A model generated the notes under the pieces. That model was not told where the DNA came from and searched no databases. It worked only from the letters and a program-made list of their open reading frames with translations. The translations under genes were made by a program, and so were the position numbers. Of a DNA stretch of 64,000 nucleotides, positions 43,000-55,619 are shown piece after piece. Each line of letters begins with the position of its first letter. The first letter of the stretch is position 1. Source of the stretch: Brachycybe producta (taxonomy: Eukaryota; Arthropoda; Diplopoda; Playtdesmida; Andrognathidae); the NCBI GenBank assembly GCA_036925085.1, contig JAUPFP010000002.1, forward strand, positions 6,153,390 to 6,217,389, given 5' to 3'.

Positions 43000-44880
43000 C
43001 GATCATTGGTGAAATGCTTTAGTGGAGAGAAATGTACATTGAAATCAATGTGTTTGTTTTGAGGTCACGAGTCGCTGCTTTAGTCGATTCTTTTAGCATG
43101 TTTTTGTAGCCTTAGAAGATTTTGCCTTTTTCAGTTTATTTTTTATTTGCATAAAACGCATAATTTCTCAAACCTATTTTGCAATTTTATTTGCATAAAC
43201 TTTTTGTCCTTAGTAATCATTTGTGAGCTTAAATATTTTTATTAGTTCAGTTGTTGTTGTTGTTGTTTCCTTGCGGTCAAATGTTTGACTATTTCTAAAG
43301 AAAAATATATCAAAATTCTTAGCAAAATTAGATTTTAAAGTCTCCAAGAAAGTCTTATTTGGATAATGCTGCCCAAAGGAATTGAATTATTTTGTGAACA
43401 ATATTTATTTTTCAAGCTAAACACGGTGAACCCCACCATCTTTTTGCCCTAACATAAGCGAAGACAAATTTGCATATAAATGCATAGTAATCCATTATAT
43501 GCTGACTTTCATGTATTTCATATCGAAAAGCTTTTTATAATAATGTTTCAAATAACATTTTTTATATATATATAAAACTGATTGAATTTTAAATCTTTTG
43601 AATTGATTTTGTGGTTGACTATCAAAAATTCAATTCATTACAAATGGAAAATAATATTTTTGTGTATTGTTGTTCTCTCTCTCTCTCTGTCTTCAAATAG
43701 GAATTGGATTTCAAATAAAAAGAAAAACACCTTTAGACCAATACAAAATGCTTGTCATTTAAGAATAAAATATGGTTTCTGTTTCTGCATATAAATAAAT
43801 GTATGTAGAAAAATGACAATGTTTGACACCCAACTTTTTAAAGATTCAAAAAAAATGGAGAGAAAATCTCAACTCTGAAGCATATGTATGTGGCGGAGAA
43901 TTTAGATTTTCAGAAAGTGCTGCTAGTTTTGCTCAAATTTCTAGAGGAAATAACTGCGACTTTGAGCGGGCAGGATGTCCCCCTCCCCCCACACTTTCTT
44001 GAAATGTTCGGGACAAATCACTCTTGTGTGCCTTTCACGTGTAATTGTTGTCTCCCCCAAATCTTGTAGCGGAAACAGTGATGCCTACTCGCTACGCTCG
44101 CTAGGGAACAAATTAGCAATCTATTATGGTAGCAATCTTGGAGGCATAGGTTGCAATTTTGTTATTTGCCCTCCCACAATTTGAAATTAAAAACTTTTTT
44201 TTTCTCTGCTAATCATTTGACCTAGAGGCGTTTTATTTCTGCACTTGTGGTCGAACTATTCATGACCACAGCGTGTTTGTCTGCACTTGTTGAACTCCAA
44301 CACGACCACAGTCGGTTATAATTTTCATGACCACCGATAAAAGATGGCTGTGATCGTATTTTTCAATATGGCGATGCGTCGATGACCAGTACTAAAGGTG
44401 CTTAAGCAGACTTTTAAGTCCAAAAAAAGCACGCCTTAGGCTTGTGCTGGATCGTGCCATCAAATTTTTTTCTTATTCAAATTTCAAACTGGGGTCTGGG
44501 CATATGTAAGCTAACCCCTTTTGAATTTTAAACTTTTTAATTGCTTATGTGGCGTTAGTGTTGCTATGTGCCACAAAAAATTTTATTTTGGATATGTTTG
44601 CTTTGTGTATTATACAGAAAAACTTTGAAACTTTGCTTGCCCCCTAGATTTAAAACGGAAGCAGCAACACATACTTATACACAGATTTGTACTGCACAAG
44701 CCAGTACAAATGATGTGGCGGAGAAAATTTTTTAAAAATTTCAAAGTTGGGGGAGGCTATCAACTCAAGTTGAAAAATAAAAATACTTTCAAACGAAACA
44801 TTATGCAGCGCAAATTGGCAGCGAAATGAGATTATAATTTCAAAGTTAAGAGGGTGGCAGACATATTGAACGTTAGTTTT
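43000..44880. other. Intergenic DNA, no gene seen
   Basis: AT-rich; (GTT)n at about 43250-43265; (CT)n at 43674-43690; ACTCGCTACGCTCGCT at about 44086 is a common invertebrate repeat motif. Confidence 0.5.
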
Positions 44881-44883
44881 ATA

Positions 44884-45183
44884 CCTTGTACGCACATGAG
44901 TTAAATGAATTCAAATTAAATGTGTTTAGTTGAATTATACGGAATACAGTTAAGGACATGGAACCAAATAAAAATTGACTTTATTATTAATACTTTAAAT
45001 TGAAATACTAAATCAATATTTTGTCAATAGTTTATATAATTATATTTAAGTATTAACTCAGTATTTTCAGATTATTAATTGAATAAATTGAATTCGACAT
45101 ATTTGTTTGTTTGCCCTTCACAGAGGGCTCTGTAGAACACGTTTATTATTTAAATGCATTTAAGTTATCAGGTGTGTACTAGG
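44884..45183 (+). mobile_element. Family E 300-bp MITE, copy 3
   Basis: CCTTGTACGCACATGAGTTA at left, CCTAGTACACACCTGATAAC (inverse) at right, TA flanks at 44882-44883 and 45184-45185. Full length, 300 bp. Confidence 0.82.
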
Positions 45184-45189
45184 TATTAG

Positions 45190-47078
45190 TTAACTTCAAA
45201 AGATTCTTCTAGCTCAAAAGCAGAGGATGTCTACGCTTATAGCTATTTTCTCTAGAAACCTGAGCAAATCTAGCTGCACTCTTTGAAAGGATAGTTTGTA
45301 CAACTAAACATCTAGCAAGTTATGTATGAAGTTTTTTTTTTCTCCACCCCAAGCACCAACTCCAATCATGCATTAAGTCTACACTGGTCCCTTTGTTTCC
45401 AATTTTTTTGTTTGATTGATGGTCGTTGGGTGTCAGCAGAGTGCATGATATAGTCTGCCACAAAAAAAAACCTCAAACCATGATTATAATGGCGCTCTCC
45501 TTCTGAGAACCATTTTTTTTACATTCTTAATTCCAGACTAAACTAAGTGAAAAAATGAAGAGATAATTCTATAATTATAGATATAAGTCTCTATAAATTT
45601 TAATATTATTTTGCTATTTAATAAAAAAAAAATTGGACTTTGCATGTGGATGGTAGTGTTTGATCATGTGCTGCTTGAAACATACAGGGTGATTCATATG
45701 GAAGTAAAGCTCGAATATTTGGCTGTAAATCGTGAATGACATGTGCCCACGTGTGCCCATTGTGTGCACGTCATGCCAGTGCCATAAGTTAGCAGCGCCA
45801 GTTATACTAGGTGGCGACTTGCATTTAATACTTGTCCATCATTGAAAAACGTTACACAACACCACGCCACCCTAGCCTTATCTGTAAATGTTTATTTTGT
45901 ATTTTTGTAAGATATCAACAGCCACAACATTAAAATACCCCTTAAGTGATTGAGCTACACTACCCTTCTAGTTTCTAGAACACTTGAAAGTGTGAGGCTC
46001 CTGAAATCTTAAACATTATGATTTTATAATATAATCATTCTAACCCTGAATACATTTTCCAAATTCAGGATTCCACATCTTGAATTTTAAAGAGTGCACA
46101 CTAAGTGTGTCTGGATGCACCCTATTTTAGCCATTACACAATTATTGCAAATATGTTGTAAAACATTTTGTTATGAAAGTATGTTGAGTGGCAACATTAT
46201 AGTGTCACTTATACAAAGCTAAAAATGCTAATAGCCTCGATCTAGCTTTTAAATACATGTATATGCATTTGCATATACACCTAGATTTTATATAAAAAAG
46301 TGTGTGTGTTGGCAAGAGAAATGTCAACTGATTGATACTCAAAAGTTGAACTTTTCTGCAGTGTTGGAGCCTTTAAAAAAGGCATTCGCTCTTGAATGTG
46401 AAATAGTACCCTTGAGATACTTGAGTTCAATGGGAAAAAAACGTTTTTCCAGGTTTTGCAAATGCCATCCAAATGACAATTTATAATGAAAGGGGCACCA
46501 CTTTTATGATAGTGGGTTCAAATGGTACAGCTATTAAGAGAGGCTTATGAGGCTAACACATTTACATCCATAAAAGCAACCACCCAATGATTAATCTTTT
46601 TCTAACTTTTTTGAACCATGAAGTCGATTTGTATATTTAGAAAATCCCCCAATGCAAATTTTAAAATAGGCAAATGTGATGATGATGTATCATAAAAAAA
46701 ATAATATGGTTCGCAATTTTCAAAAAGCTCTCATGTTTTCTGTTCATTGTTTTCATGCTATAAACATTTTGGCGAGGTCTATAGAAAGAATTTTATTCCA
46801 ATTTAAAAAAAAAATATATATAGAAGGGTATAAGTGGTGTTTGGTAATTTTTGTCACTCCATTTTTCATGGTTTAATGCTTTTCCTTTTATGTCTGGGGA
46901 TGACAACAACTTCTGCCACTTTTTTTAATGAAACACAAGATTCTGAGTCACTATTTTAATTTGATAGCCTGGTCTAAGGGATTTATAGCCTCAAGTTTAA
47001 GAGGAGAGAGAAAGGAGGGCTAACAACAAGCGAAAAAATGTGCTCAAGCTCTTTTGCTTTGATCCTTTCAGATGACCT
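45190..47078. other. Intergenic DNA with transposon ends
   Basis: Mariner-type terminus ACAGGGTGATTCATATGGAA at about 45686 with no obvious partner; family A right end CTACCCTTCTAGTTTCTAGA at about 45958. No gene. Confidence 0.5.
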
Positions 47079-47080
47079 AA

Positions 47081-47266
47081 AGCTGTAAATACATGATCAA
47101 TTTTGGCTTGTCAATCCGTGCACGTGGTAACGTACACATTTTTTTTTTCACAATGTAATGCTTGTTTTATTTTCCATGATTTAAAGAAAATTAGGCGCAG
47201 TCCACGAAAAACATCAAAAGAAAATGAAAGGATTGACAAGCCAAAATTGATCGTGTATTTACAGCT
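47081..47266. mobile_element. Short MITE with 37-bp TIR, TAA duplication
   Basis: Arms 47081-47117 and 47230-47266 start AGCTGTAAATACA(T/C)GATCA and differ at a single position. TAA flanks both ends (47078-47080, 47267-47269), compatible with a PIF/Harbinger 3-bp duplication. Body only 112 bp. Confidence 0.85.
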
Positions 47267-47283
47267 TAAAATTTGTCCTTTGA

Positions 47284-47690
47284 TATAGATTTTGGCCTGG
47301 TCTAAAAAGAATATGCTTGCCTTGTGTGGCCCAGCATAACAATTTTCTTGGGTAACATGTGCCTCTAGTTAAGTTACAATTACAATCAGTACTCTGCAAG
47401 CACATAAAAGTCCATATGCAGCATTAAGCATTGTCAAGCACATATACTTGCACATATATAAAAACAAAATGAATATACAAATGTCAATCCCACAAAACAA
47501 AACTATCCGCATTCACCACTGCCTCAGGAAGAGAGTATATTTCTACGGGTCATATGTGCCCTCTGAAATTTGCCAAATTTGATAAGGATTTTGGCCTTGT
47601 ATAAAAATAACTTGTAACTGGCATTGTCTGAATTATGGGGCCCAAGATAACAACCTTTTGGCAACATGTGCCCTAGTTAGTAAAAAAAAA
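47284..47690 (+). repeat. Dispersed direct repeat pair
   Basis: A block with GATTTTGGCC(T)TGGT...GGCCCA(G/A)(C/G)ATAACAA...ACATGTGCC(T)CTAGTTA occurs at 47289-47370 and again at about 47588-47680. Between them lies an inverted 75-bp repeat copy (47372-47433). Confidence 0.5.
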
Positions 47691-47699
47691 TTCTGGGGG

Positions 47700-49240
47700 C
47701 CATCTGCGTTCTCAAATACAGCAAAAATGTGCACATTAAGGGCCAGTGTTGTTTTGACGACTTTACAAGCATTTGTGTCAGCCAGCCCCTCTTTTGAAGC
47801 AAGTACTTTGTTTTATGAGGCTATTGAGCCAGGATTCATAATATGGATTACTCTCTCCATTTCCAGGCCTAATCACGGCTCTTAGTTAATAGGCTATATA
47901 TTATAGAGAGAATAATTATCCACTAACTGAATAGATGAAGGCTTGTTGTGTTAATGGTGGCAATGTGGTTGGTGTTTCCAACTTAGAAATTCGATGCAAA
48001 CGGAAACAAGTGTCAATTGATTACAAATAGGATTTGGTAATTGGAACTGACACAGTCCAGTTAATTTTTATTTATATTGTAAAAAGCAATAAAAGCATTT
48101 GTACCCAGCATAAGTGCAAAATAATATAATTACTTGACTATTCAATTTTTTTTAGGTGAAAGTATTTTATAAACTAGAAGAGTAAACGAATGGGGCTAAA
48201 ATTTAGCTTTGATATTGTTGAAAATGAAATGTTTATGCTAGTTTAAAAAAGTATTAATTTTCATGTTTTATTTTATTAAATTTATAGAGAAAAAAATGTC
48301 CAAACTGGATTAAAGTGGTTGGATCAGAGTGTCAACGTGATAAAATGTATCAATTTACATATTCGATTTCAGTTGCGTTAAACGTTCTGCTTGGTTTTGC
48401 TTTTCAATCTCGAGCAATGAAGTTTTGTATATTTGCCTCAAAATCTAAGCTGTAGCCTGCTCAAAAGGTGGTATGTAACTGATACGTTATAACCAGCTAT
48501 CCTGCCTTTTGACTTCTCTTGAAATCTGATTGGTTAGTTTGGTTTTTAACGCTATCATCTGCTTCAAATACGAGCAGCAGCAGTTAGCTTTTCAAAGACG
48601 CATTGAAGTGCAGATATATGCAGTAACTTGAAAAGCTACAAAAAGCAATGCAAATCTTAGCTTTAAAAGCCACAGAAAGTTAATATGCAGTTTAACCTTT
48701 AATGTACAACTAATCAGCTTTTTGCAATTGCTTGGAATTATGCATACTATTGATACATTTTTAGTCAAAATGCATGCGTTCAATTTCTAAGCGCTTCTGA
48801 AGCTCCTTGAGGAGCTTGCAAAAATTGAATTATTATTGTTTGTTCTATTTTTTATACATGATGTTGGCTTCATAATTTGAATTTAAAAACTCTGCCAAGA
48901 AGGCAGAGAGAGAGTATGTAAGAACTGTATGTAAGCTAATCGAGACACTTCAAATGCGCTTAGGAGCTGAACGCATCCAATTCAGACACAGACTTTAGCT
49001 TCTGTTTGAATATTACAGATCCCAGTACTCACTACCATACTGATAAGTTAGTTTTTCACTCAATTATTCATCTGAAATTTTTATGGGTTTCTCTTTTTGT
49101 TATATAAAAGTAAAGATTCCATTGATTTGGTTTCTTTTGAACAATTCCCAAGTGTGATTCCATCAACAGCCAGTCACCACTGTTCAATTTATACATATAA
49201 CATTGTACTATTAGCAGAGATGTATTATCATTTGTATGCA
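47700..49240. other. Unique intergenic DNA; possible conserved element
   Basis: A family A left-arm fragment lies at about 48170. 48330-49060 is unusually free of homopolymers, simple repeats and foldbacks and contains homeodomain/POU-like sites (ATGCAAAT-like at 48648, TAATT). It stands out as a candidate regulatory element, but I have no conservation data. Confidence 0.3.
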
Positions 49241-49244
49241 AAGG

Positions 49245-50190
49245 ATGAATAGATAACTAGACACAAGAGAGAGAGAGAGAGAGATGCTAACAGAAACAAT
49301 GGTGACCTCTCCCATTTCTAGTATCTAGCAAAGAAGAGGAGGTCAATGTGACGTCATTTCATTGATCTTTTCATAAAGTGAGAGGAAGAGACCTCTTTGT
49401 ATATCATGTGTCATATATATACTGTATATGTATGTATTATGATGATGATGATGATGATGGTGGTAAGTGATGTCTGGTATCTTCCTACCACATAACCTAA
49501 CCTCCTCCTCCTCCTCACAATTGATTTTTCAGAGCTCATAGATGACTTGGAAAAGGGTGAGGACACCCTATGATCATCATCATCATCTTCAGTGGAAAAG
49601 ATGAGACTAGGAGGCAGAGAGAATGGACACAAGAAGACTTAAGTTAGAAAATAAAAAAATAACTTGGTAGGGGTTTAAAATCAATGCTTGTGAATGAACC
49701 ACACACACAACAGTTAGAAGTGTGGTTTTTTTAGTTTGTGGTTGTTTCATCCATAAAGAGATACTGTATATAGAGAGTATGTAAAGAGAGAGACAGGATT
49801 CATTTTAATCCGTGAGTCTTTGTGGTGTTCATGGTGACATTTTGCAAAAGGTTGGTTGTTCAAGTTTATGAAGGGAAGAGAAATGAAAGACAGGAGGAGA
49901 AGATGAGTTTTTATGGAGAGAAATGAAAGGGCATCCAAAAAATATATTGGGAGTTAAAAGATGGAGATTGTGTGGGGAGATTGTAGAAGGGGAGAGGGAA
50001 AGAGAGGTTAGATCACAGGAGGCAATGAGATTAGTATTGTCCAGCATTTTTAATATATAAATATGAGAATGGAGGGATGTCTGGAAAATAAAAGATCATC
50101 AACTTTGGTTGTATTCGTTGTAAGAGAGATTTTTTTCCTTGAATGCAGGCTGACATTACACAGAGAGAGAAAGAAGGCTGTGGACATATT
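49245..50190. other. Purine-rich intergenic DNA with GA, GAT and CTC repeats
   Basis: (GA)n at 49266-49282, (GAT)n at 49439-49460, (CTC)n at 49501-49515, (CAT)n around 49573-49588; 49850-50030 is strongly purine-biased on the + strand. Open frames reflect this bias. Confidence 0.6.
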
Positions 50191-50204
50191 TTTCTAGGAT
50201 TTTC

Positions 50205-50910
50205 AATGTTTGGACATTTTTAAAGGGTTTTGGAACTTCTAGAGCTAGTTTAGCTCTTTTTATCAAACCTTTTCAGTACATTTTAAACAAGTTCCAGTTT
50301 TTGGCCGTTTTCTTTAAAAGGGATGTTAATTTTTTTTGCATTTCTTGATTTTTCAACATTGTTGAAATTATTGAGTGATTAATTAAATAAATGTATTGTT
50401 GGGCCTTTAGCTTCCAATTGAGCCTATTTCAGTGCGTTTTTAAACACTGATTATTGGCTGTTATTTTTTGAGAAAAATGCAAAGATAATTTTTTTGCACT
50501 TCTTGATTTTCAAAGTCCATTTGAGACGTTTGTGGCCAGTTCAGCCCTTTTCAAGTGTGATTAAGGCCATTTGAACACTTTTTGAATACTGACCGTATTT
50601 TTTTAAATAAAAAAATTACTAAAACGCAAAGCTATTTATTTTTTGCATTTCTTGACTTTCTAACTTAGTTGAGTTTTCAAAGCTGTGTTTTTAGAACTTC
50701 TGGAGTCTTTTCAATGTCTTTCAGGGCATTTAAACTGTTTAATTTTTGGCCATTTTTGAAGAAAAAAAAAGAGTAAAGGCTTCTTTTTTTTTGCATGTTC
50801 TCAACTTTCTTGAATTTACACAGTTTGGGGACTTCTTAGGTTAGTTCAGCCCTGTTGTTGGTGTTTTTGCAGTGTATTTCAGGAGATTTAGACACTTTTC
50901 GATTTTCAGC
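50205..50910 (+). repeat. Degenerate tandem array, ~150-bp unit, 4-5 copies
   Basis: TTTTGCA(T/C)TTCTTGA(T/C)TTT recurs near 50338, 50496, 50645 and (variant) 50793, spacing 148-158. Between anchors each unit repeats the order GGAACTTCTAGAG-like, TTCAGCCCTTTTCA, CATTTAAACACTTTT, TTTTTGGCC(A/G)TTTT. Confidence 0.7.
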
Positions 50911-50914
50911 ACAC

Positions 50915-51375
50915 TCGCGCATGTATTGAGCAGTTCACAGACAAAAAAACCAGTGAACATAAGGAGAGCAGCAGATACGCGCCATTTTTTTTTATTAAAA
51001 ACATCTATCAGATAGATCTAATACAGAGGGCCCCATGTAAAAAGATGGAAGAGTGTCTGGGGTTCTTAAAATATATTTATTCCCCTTATGATCATTCAGA
51101 TATTTCCCCTCGCCTCCCTCTCCCTCCCCCCCTTTACTGTTGACTTGCTTTTTGCAAGGAACACGGGATAAAGGCAAACGTCATTGCGGTCAACCTAACA
51201 TAATACAATTCGATCAAAAATTTTGATAAGCTTCGAAATGATTATTTCCATTGAGCCATGAATAAATATAAAAAATAGGATGAATTTTATCTATAGAATG
51301 TATTTGATGTGATTTTGTTCTTTTTTTTAACCTCTCTCTTTGTCTATTTATTCGATATTTGTTATAACTTATAAA
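50915..51375. other. Intergenic DNA, no gene seen
   Basis: Nothing recognised. Confidence 0.45.
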
Positions 51376-51380
51376 ACATT

Positions 51381-52578
51381 TATACAGTATGTCTCAGAAT
51401 CAACAGTGCTAACTACTATTAATAAAGCAAAAATGTTTTTTTTTGCAATCAAAGAGGCTGTTAGAGGCTAGAGTTAACCTAAAACTATAATTCAACTGTA
51501 CTTTAATCCTTGGCCTAATCCTTTAGCTAATAAAATACCTGGTTTCCACTACAAAAATTAACTGCAGTTAATTTAACTGTAGTTATTTTCTAGTGGAAAC
51601 AAATGTGGCTACATTAACCATGGTTGGATTTATGAACACTGGAGTTAACTCGACAGCATTGATACAATGTGGTTTATAACCAAATTTAGCTTACAACAGT
51701 GAGAACACATAATTTTTGACTGTATGTATGAATGCTAAAGTGAAACCGAACAGGAAGTGACACAAAATCATTTAACTGTTAATATAGTTAAGTGTCTTTA
51801 AAATGGAAACACACAGAAGTATCACTTTTAGTATCACTATAACCTTGGTTATACCGTAATAACTGCAGTTAATTTTTGATTACAAAAAGCATAATTCGTG
51901 TTGCCTTAATTATAGTTTAATTACATTTAACTGTAATTATGTGGCATATAATATATAGTCTGTTATTTAAAATGAAATAGACCCTCTATCTTATACCTTG
52001 TACACAACACATGAGTTAAATGAATTCAAATTAAATGTGGTTAGGTGAATTATACGGAATCCAGTTAAGGACATGGAACCAAATAAAAATTGACTTTATT
52101 AATTAATATTTTAAATTGAAATACTAAATCAATATTTTGTCAAATAGTTTATATTTAAGTATATTAACTCAATATTTTGTGATTATTAACTGAATTCGAT
52201 ATATATTGTTTGTTTGCCCTTCACAGGGCTCCGTAGAACACGTTTATTATTTAAATTTAATTATAAAAATGTAGATATTACAAAAAAATTGTTAGATAAT
52301 TTTTAAAAAAATTCAATTTAATTATCTAAACTTTAAAAAAAAAATCTTTTACCCTCAAGAGAAAAAATACTATTTAAACCTCATTTAAAAAAAATCAACA
52401 TTTTTTTTAGTTATTTACAAATATGGTTTAATTTTTGTAGAACATTTTTATATGTTGCTAACAATCAATTACAGTTTATAACGTGTAGTAGCATTTATAA
52501 TTTCTGAGGATATTCAATTTTAAATAATATATTTTGAGATAATAGATTTTGGGTGTTGCTTATAAGACATACTGTATA
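51381..52578. mobile_element. Mariner-sized element, non-coding, with nested repeats
   Basis: TATACAGTATGTCTCAGAAT at left and TATACAGTATGTCTTATAAG (inverse) at right, 1.2 kb apart. The right 110 bp resembles the right end of 38595-39548. Holds a hairpin at 51541-51601 (GTTTCCACTA arms) and a truncated family E copy. No transposase detected; arms diverge after about 25 bases. Confidence 0.5.
51996..52256 (+). mobile_element. Family E MITE, copy 4, right end deleted
   Basis: CCTTGTACACAACACATGAG through GAACACGTTTATTATTTAAA, then breaks off before the terminal 40 bases. Confidence 0.75.
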
Positions 52579-52579
52579 T

Positions 52580-52817
52580 AGTGAATCCTAGCCTCATCTT
52601 TTTTTGTCATGAAAATAAAAAAAGTAGATATTTTGTTATGAGAATAAATTCAATTTGAAAAAAAATCATTTCCTAATCTGAGAAGAAATCGTCGTCAACC
52701 TACTCATCCTCCCCCTTCTTCTACGATTTGAATTGAATTGATGATAAAAACACAGGGTGTTTCAACAGAAAGTGTTTGCTTTCAGTCTGACATTTTTCAT
52801 ATAAAAATGATTAATTT

Positions 52818-52860
<43 letters not shown>

Positions 52861-54755
52861 TAATAATAATAATAAGGATGTAAAGTTATAGACCACAAGA
52901 AATGTCATAAGATCTATTGGTCTTTCAAACTGGAAGAGTAAACTGTTTAATTTAAAAAGGATTTTTTTCATGTTAGCAGACGATTTTTATCATATTCTGG
53001 ATCAACTTAATATTGAAAAGCGAAATTCGCTGGCATTATTTACTCTTTTAATTTATAAAATACTTTTAAATGTTTCTAAAAGGAATTAAAAGGAATTAAA
53101 AAAACAGAAAAAAACGTTTTCTGCTTTTTTTCGCGGTTTGACACCAATATACTGTAGCACGAAACACAAGAACATTTTTCGGTTTATGGAAGAGAGAAGG
53201 ATGAGTAGAAGAAACCTTAAAGAAAAATGCACATGAAGGACGCCTCTCTATTGGTTGATAAAATGTAATTACTACTAATTACGTGTGTTTTGGATGCAGA
53301 AATTTCACCTTTTTTTATATACTTTCTGATAAATAAATTAGCATTATTAATTAAATTTAGAGCTAAATTTTATTTTCAGTCAAATTTTCAGTTGCCTCTT
53401 TTCCTTGCACTTGACGGACCTTGGTCTAACCTAGAGTTCGATTTTATTGTTTTACATTCATTTGTATTTTCAACCTATTCTTTGTTTGTTTTGTTTTTTT
53501 TAAAAAAGTCCAAAGTTCACAAATGCAATAAATGGTGGACATTTTTTTTAGCTGAAAATTAAATAAAATTTGGTGTCTGATTGGATGATTACTTTATGCA
53601 CTTTTAATATTTTTTTATGATTTTTTTATAGTAAAGGTCAACAATTGAAAGGTCACACGCAATGATTATTATTGCATGAAGAATCACTACCTGGTGTTTG
53701 CAAGAAGAAGCCATCATGGACAGACAAAGGTTTGCGTGCTGCTGCACCTGTGTGTCCATCATAAGAAGTTTCAATTTTTTGTTGTTGCTATTTCTAGTGC
53801 GGTTATAATTAAGAACTAATTTAACTTAATGTTAATTGAGTTTTCTTGTCGAAAAATTTCTCAGTTTTTGTATTCTATATCGTTATGGTGGACAATTTTC
53901 AAAGTTTTCAAGCTACAGTTTCACCTGTAAAAATTTGAAATTGAGCTAACATTTTTTTTACTTTGCGAGAAAAAGACGGTAAGATTTTTTTTTTTTTTTT
54001 GCTTTTTATTTTACATTTTAATTCCCTGTTTCCATTTTGCCACATTTGGAGGTAAAAATGCATTTTAATTTGGTTAACTTTTAAAAGAATGTTTTATAAA
54101 CAAAATTCTGAATTATTTAAAAAATTTGTCCAATCCAAATTCATTTTATCTTGTTTTTATTTTACTTAATGAAAACAGGACATAATATCTCCCAAATGTT
54201 GCGTTTGTTCTGCTAAAAGAGCAATGCTGTTCAATTGTGAGCTTTTTAATTAAGTAAATGAAATTGCATTTGTTTTAAGAAGTGGTAATTTTCTTAGCAT
54301 AACTTGTGACACTGTTTAGCGTATTGAAAAAAACTGTTTCAAGTTGAGATTAGATTAATTTGAAGATGTTGAAAGAGCCAATTGTTTGTGTGTACAACCT
54401 GACTGTACTTTTGTGCCCTTTAGCTACATAATATGGAATTTTCTTTGTTGAAGCTCCACCAGGCCAGGTTTCAAAGCTTGTTATATATTATATTGACCAG
54501 TCAAATAAGCAAGCGCTTAGGATGATAAAGAGGAGGGGGGGGGGAGGGGATGGGAGCTGGTTTTTGGTTTTGCATAATGAGCACATGAATCTTTAATGCA
54601 AATTAAAGATTCTTCCTCTTTGTCTACAGAGAGAGAGAACGAGAGACAGAAAGTGAACAATGTGTTCCATCTTGACCTATTCCAGTTTATACGAGGCCGA
54701 GAAGAATTGGAGGTGGAGGCTAGCGGCGAATGCTTATAGGTATAGGGTTGGAGTA
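52580..54755. other. Intergenic DNA; candidate conserved segment
   Basis: (AAT)n at 52821-52876. Mariner-type motif ACAGGGTGTTTCAACAGAAA at 52752. 54190-54470 is low in simple repeats and carries TTTTTAATTAAG and TAGATTAATTTG homeodomain-like sites. G-runs at about 54535-54545. Confidence 0.4.
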
Positions 54756-54765
54756 TGATCTCCAG

Positions 54766-55079
54766 CAGTGGCGCAGCCACGAGGAACAATGGGAACAGTT
54801 TGGCTCCGGGAACTAGCCTCCAAATGAGTGCCTTCCGATTTAATTTTAATTTTTAATATTTTATTTCTAAGTCCTTTCCTAATTAATAATGTTATATTAA
54901 GTAGTAAGGCAACCTGACGTTCCAGTCTGGATAAAGCTATGCTAGAATCTAGCCTGACCTTTGAATTCAATTCTCTAACCAGGTTCTTTTGTTTCTTTAT
55001 AAATTCTTATTTACAAAAAATATTTTTAGGGGTACTCAGGATTCTTGCTCCCTGCGCCAAAAACCTAGCTATGGCACTG
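54766..55079. mobile_element. hAT-type MITE, exact 8-bp TSD
   Basis: Ends CAGTGGCGCAGCCACGAGG and CAGTGCCATAGCTAGG (inverse). Exact 8-bp duplication ATCTCCAG at 54758-54765 and 55080-55087. 314 bp, non-coding. Confidence 0.9.
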
Positions 55080-55258
55080 ATCTCCAGCATGTAGTGCCAG
55101 TACACTAGGTCCTTATCAGTTCCCACTACTATAGGGAGAAAAGCATATCTCTTCGCACTAGCAGTGTAAGGGAGTCTCATGTAATCGACTATTAGCTAGC
55201 CTTCACCTCCAACCCTTGGCGATGTCTGAGATTGAATGGGTTGAGAAGAGCAATGGCA

Positions 55259-55615
55259 AACAAGACACAGACACACACAGCACGGGAAAACAGACACACA
55301 CACACAGCACGGGAAAACAGACACACACACACACACATACAGCACGGGAACACAGACACACACATACAGCACGGGAACACAGACACACACATACAGCACG
55401 GGAACACAGACACACACATACAGCACGGGAACACAGACACACACATACAGCACGGGAACACAGACACACACATACAGCACGGGAACACAGACACACACAT
55501 ACAGCACGGGAACACAGACACACACATACAGCACGGGAACACAGACACACACATACAGCACGGGAACACAGACACACACATACAGCACGGGAACACAGAC
55601 ACACAGCACTGGAAC
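55259..55615 (+). repeat. 27-bp minisatellite, about 12 units
   Basis: Unit core ACACATACAGCACGGGAACA; the first units are GGGAAAACAG variants and the last is AGCACTGGAAC. The unit length is a multiple of three and lacks stops in five of the reading frames, so long frames of 134-175 codons appear on both strands. Confidence 0.95.
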
Positions 55616-55619
55616 GCAC

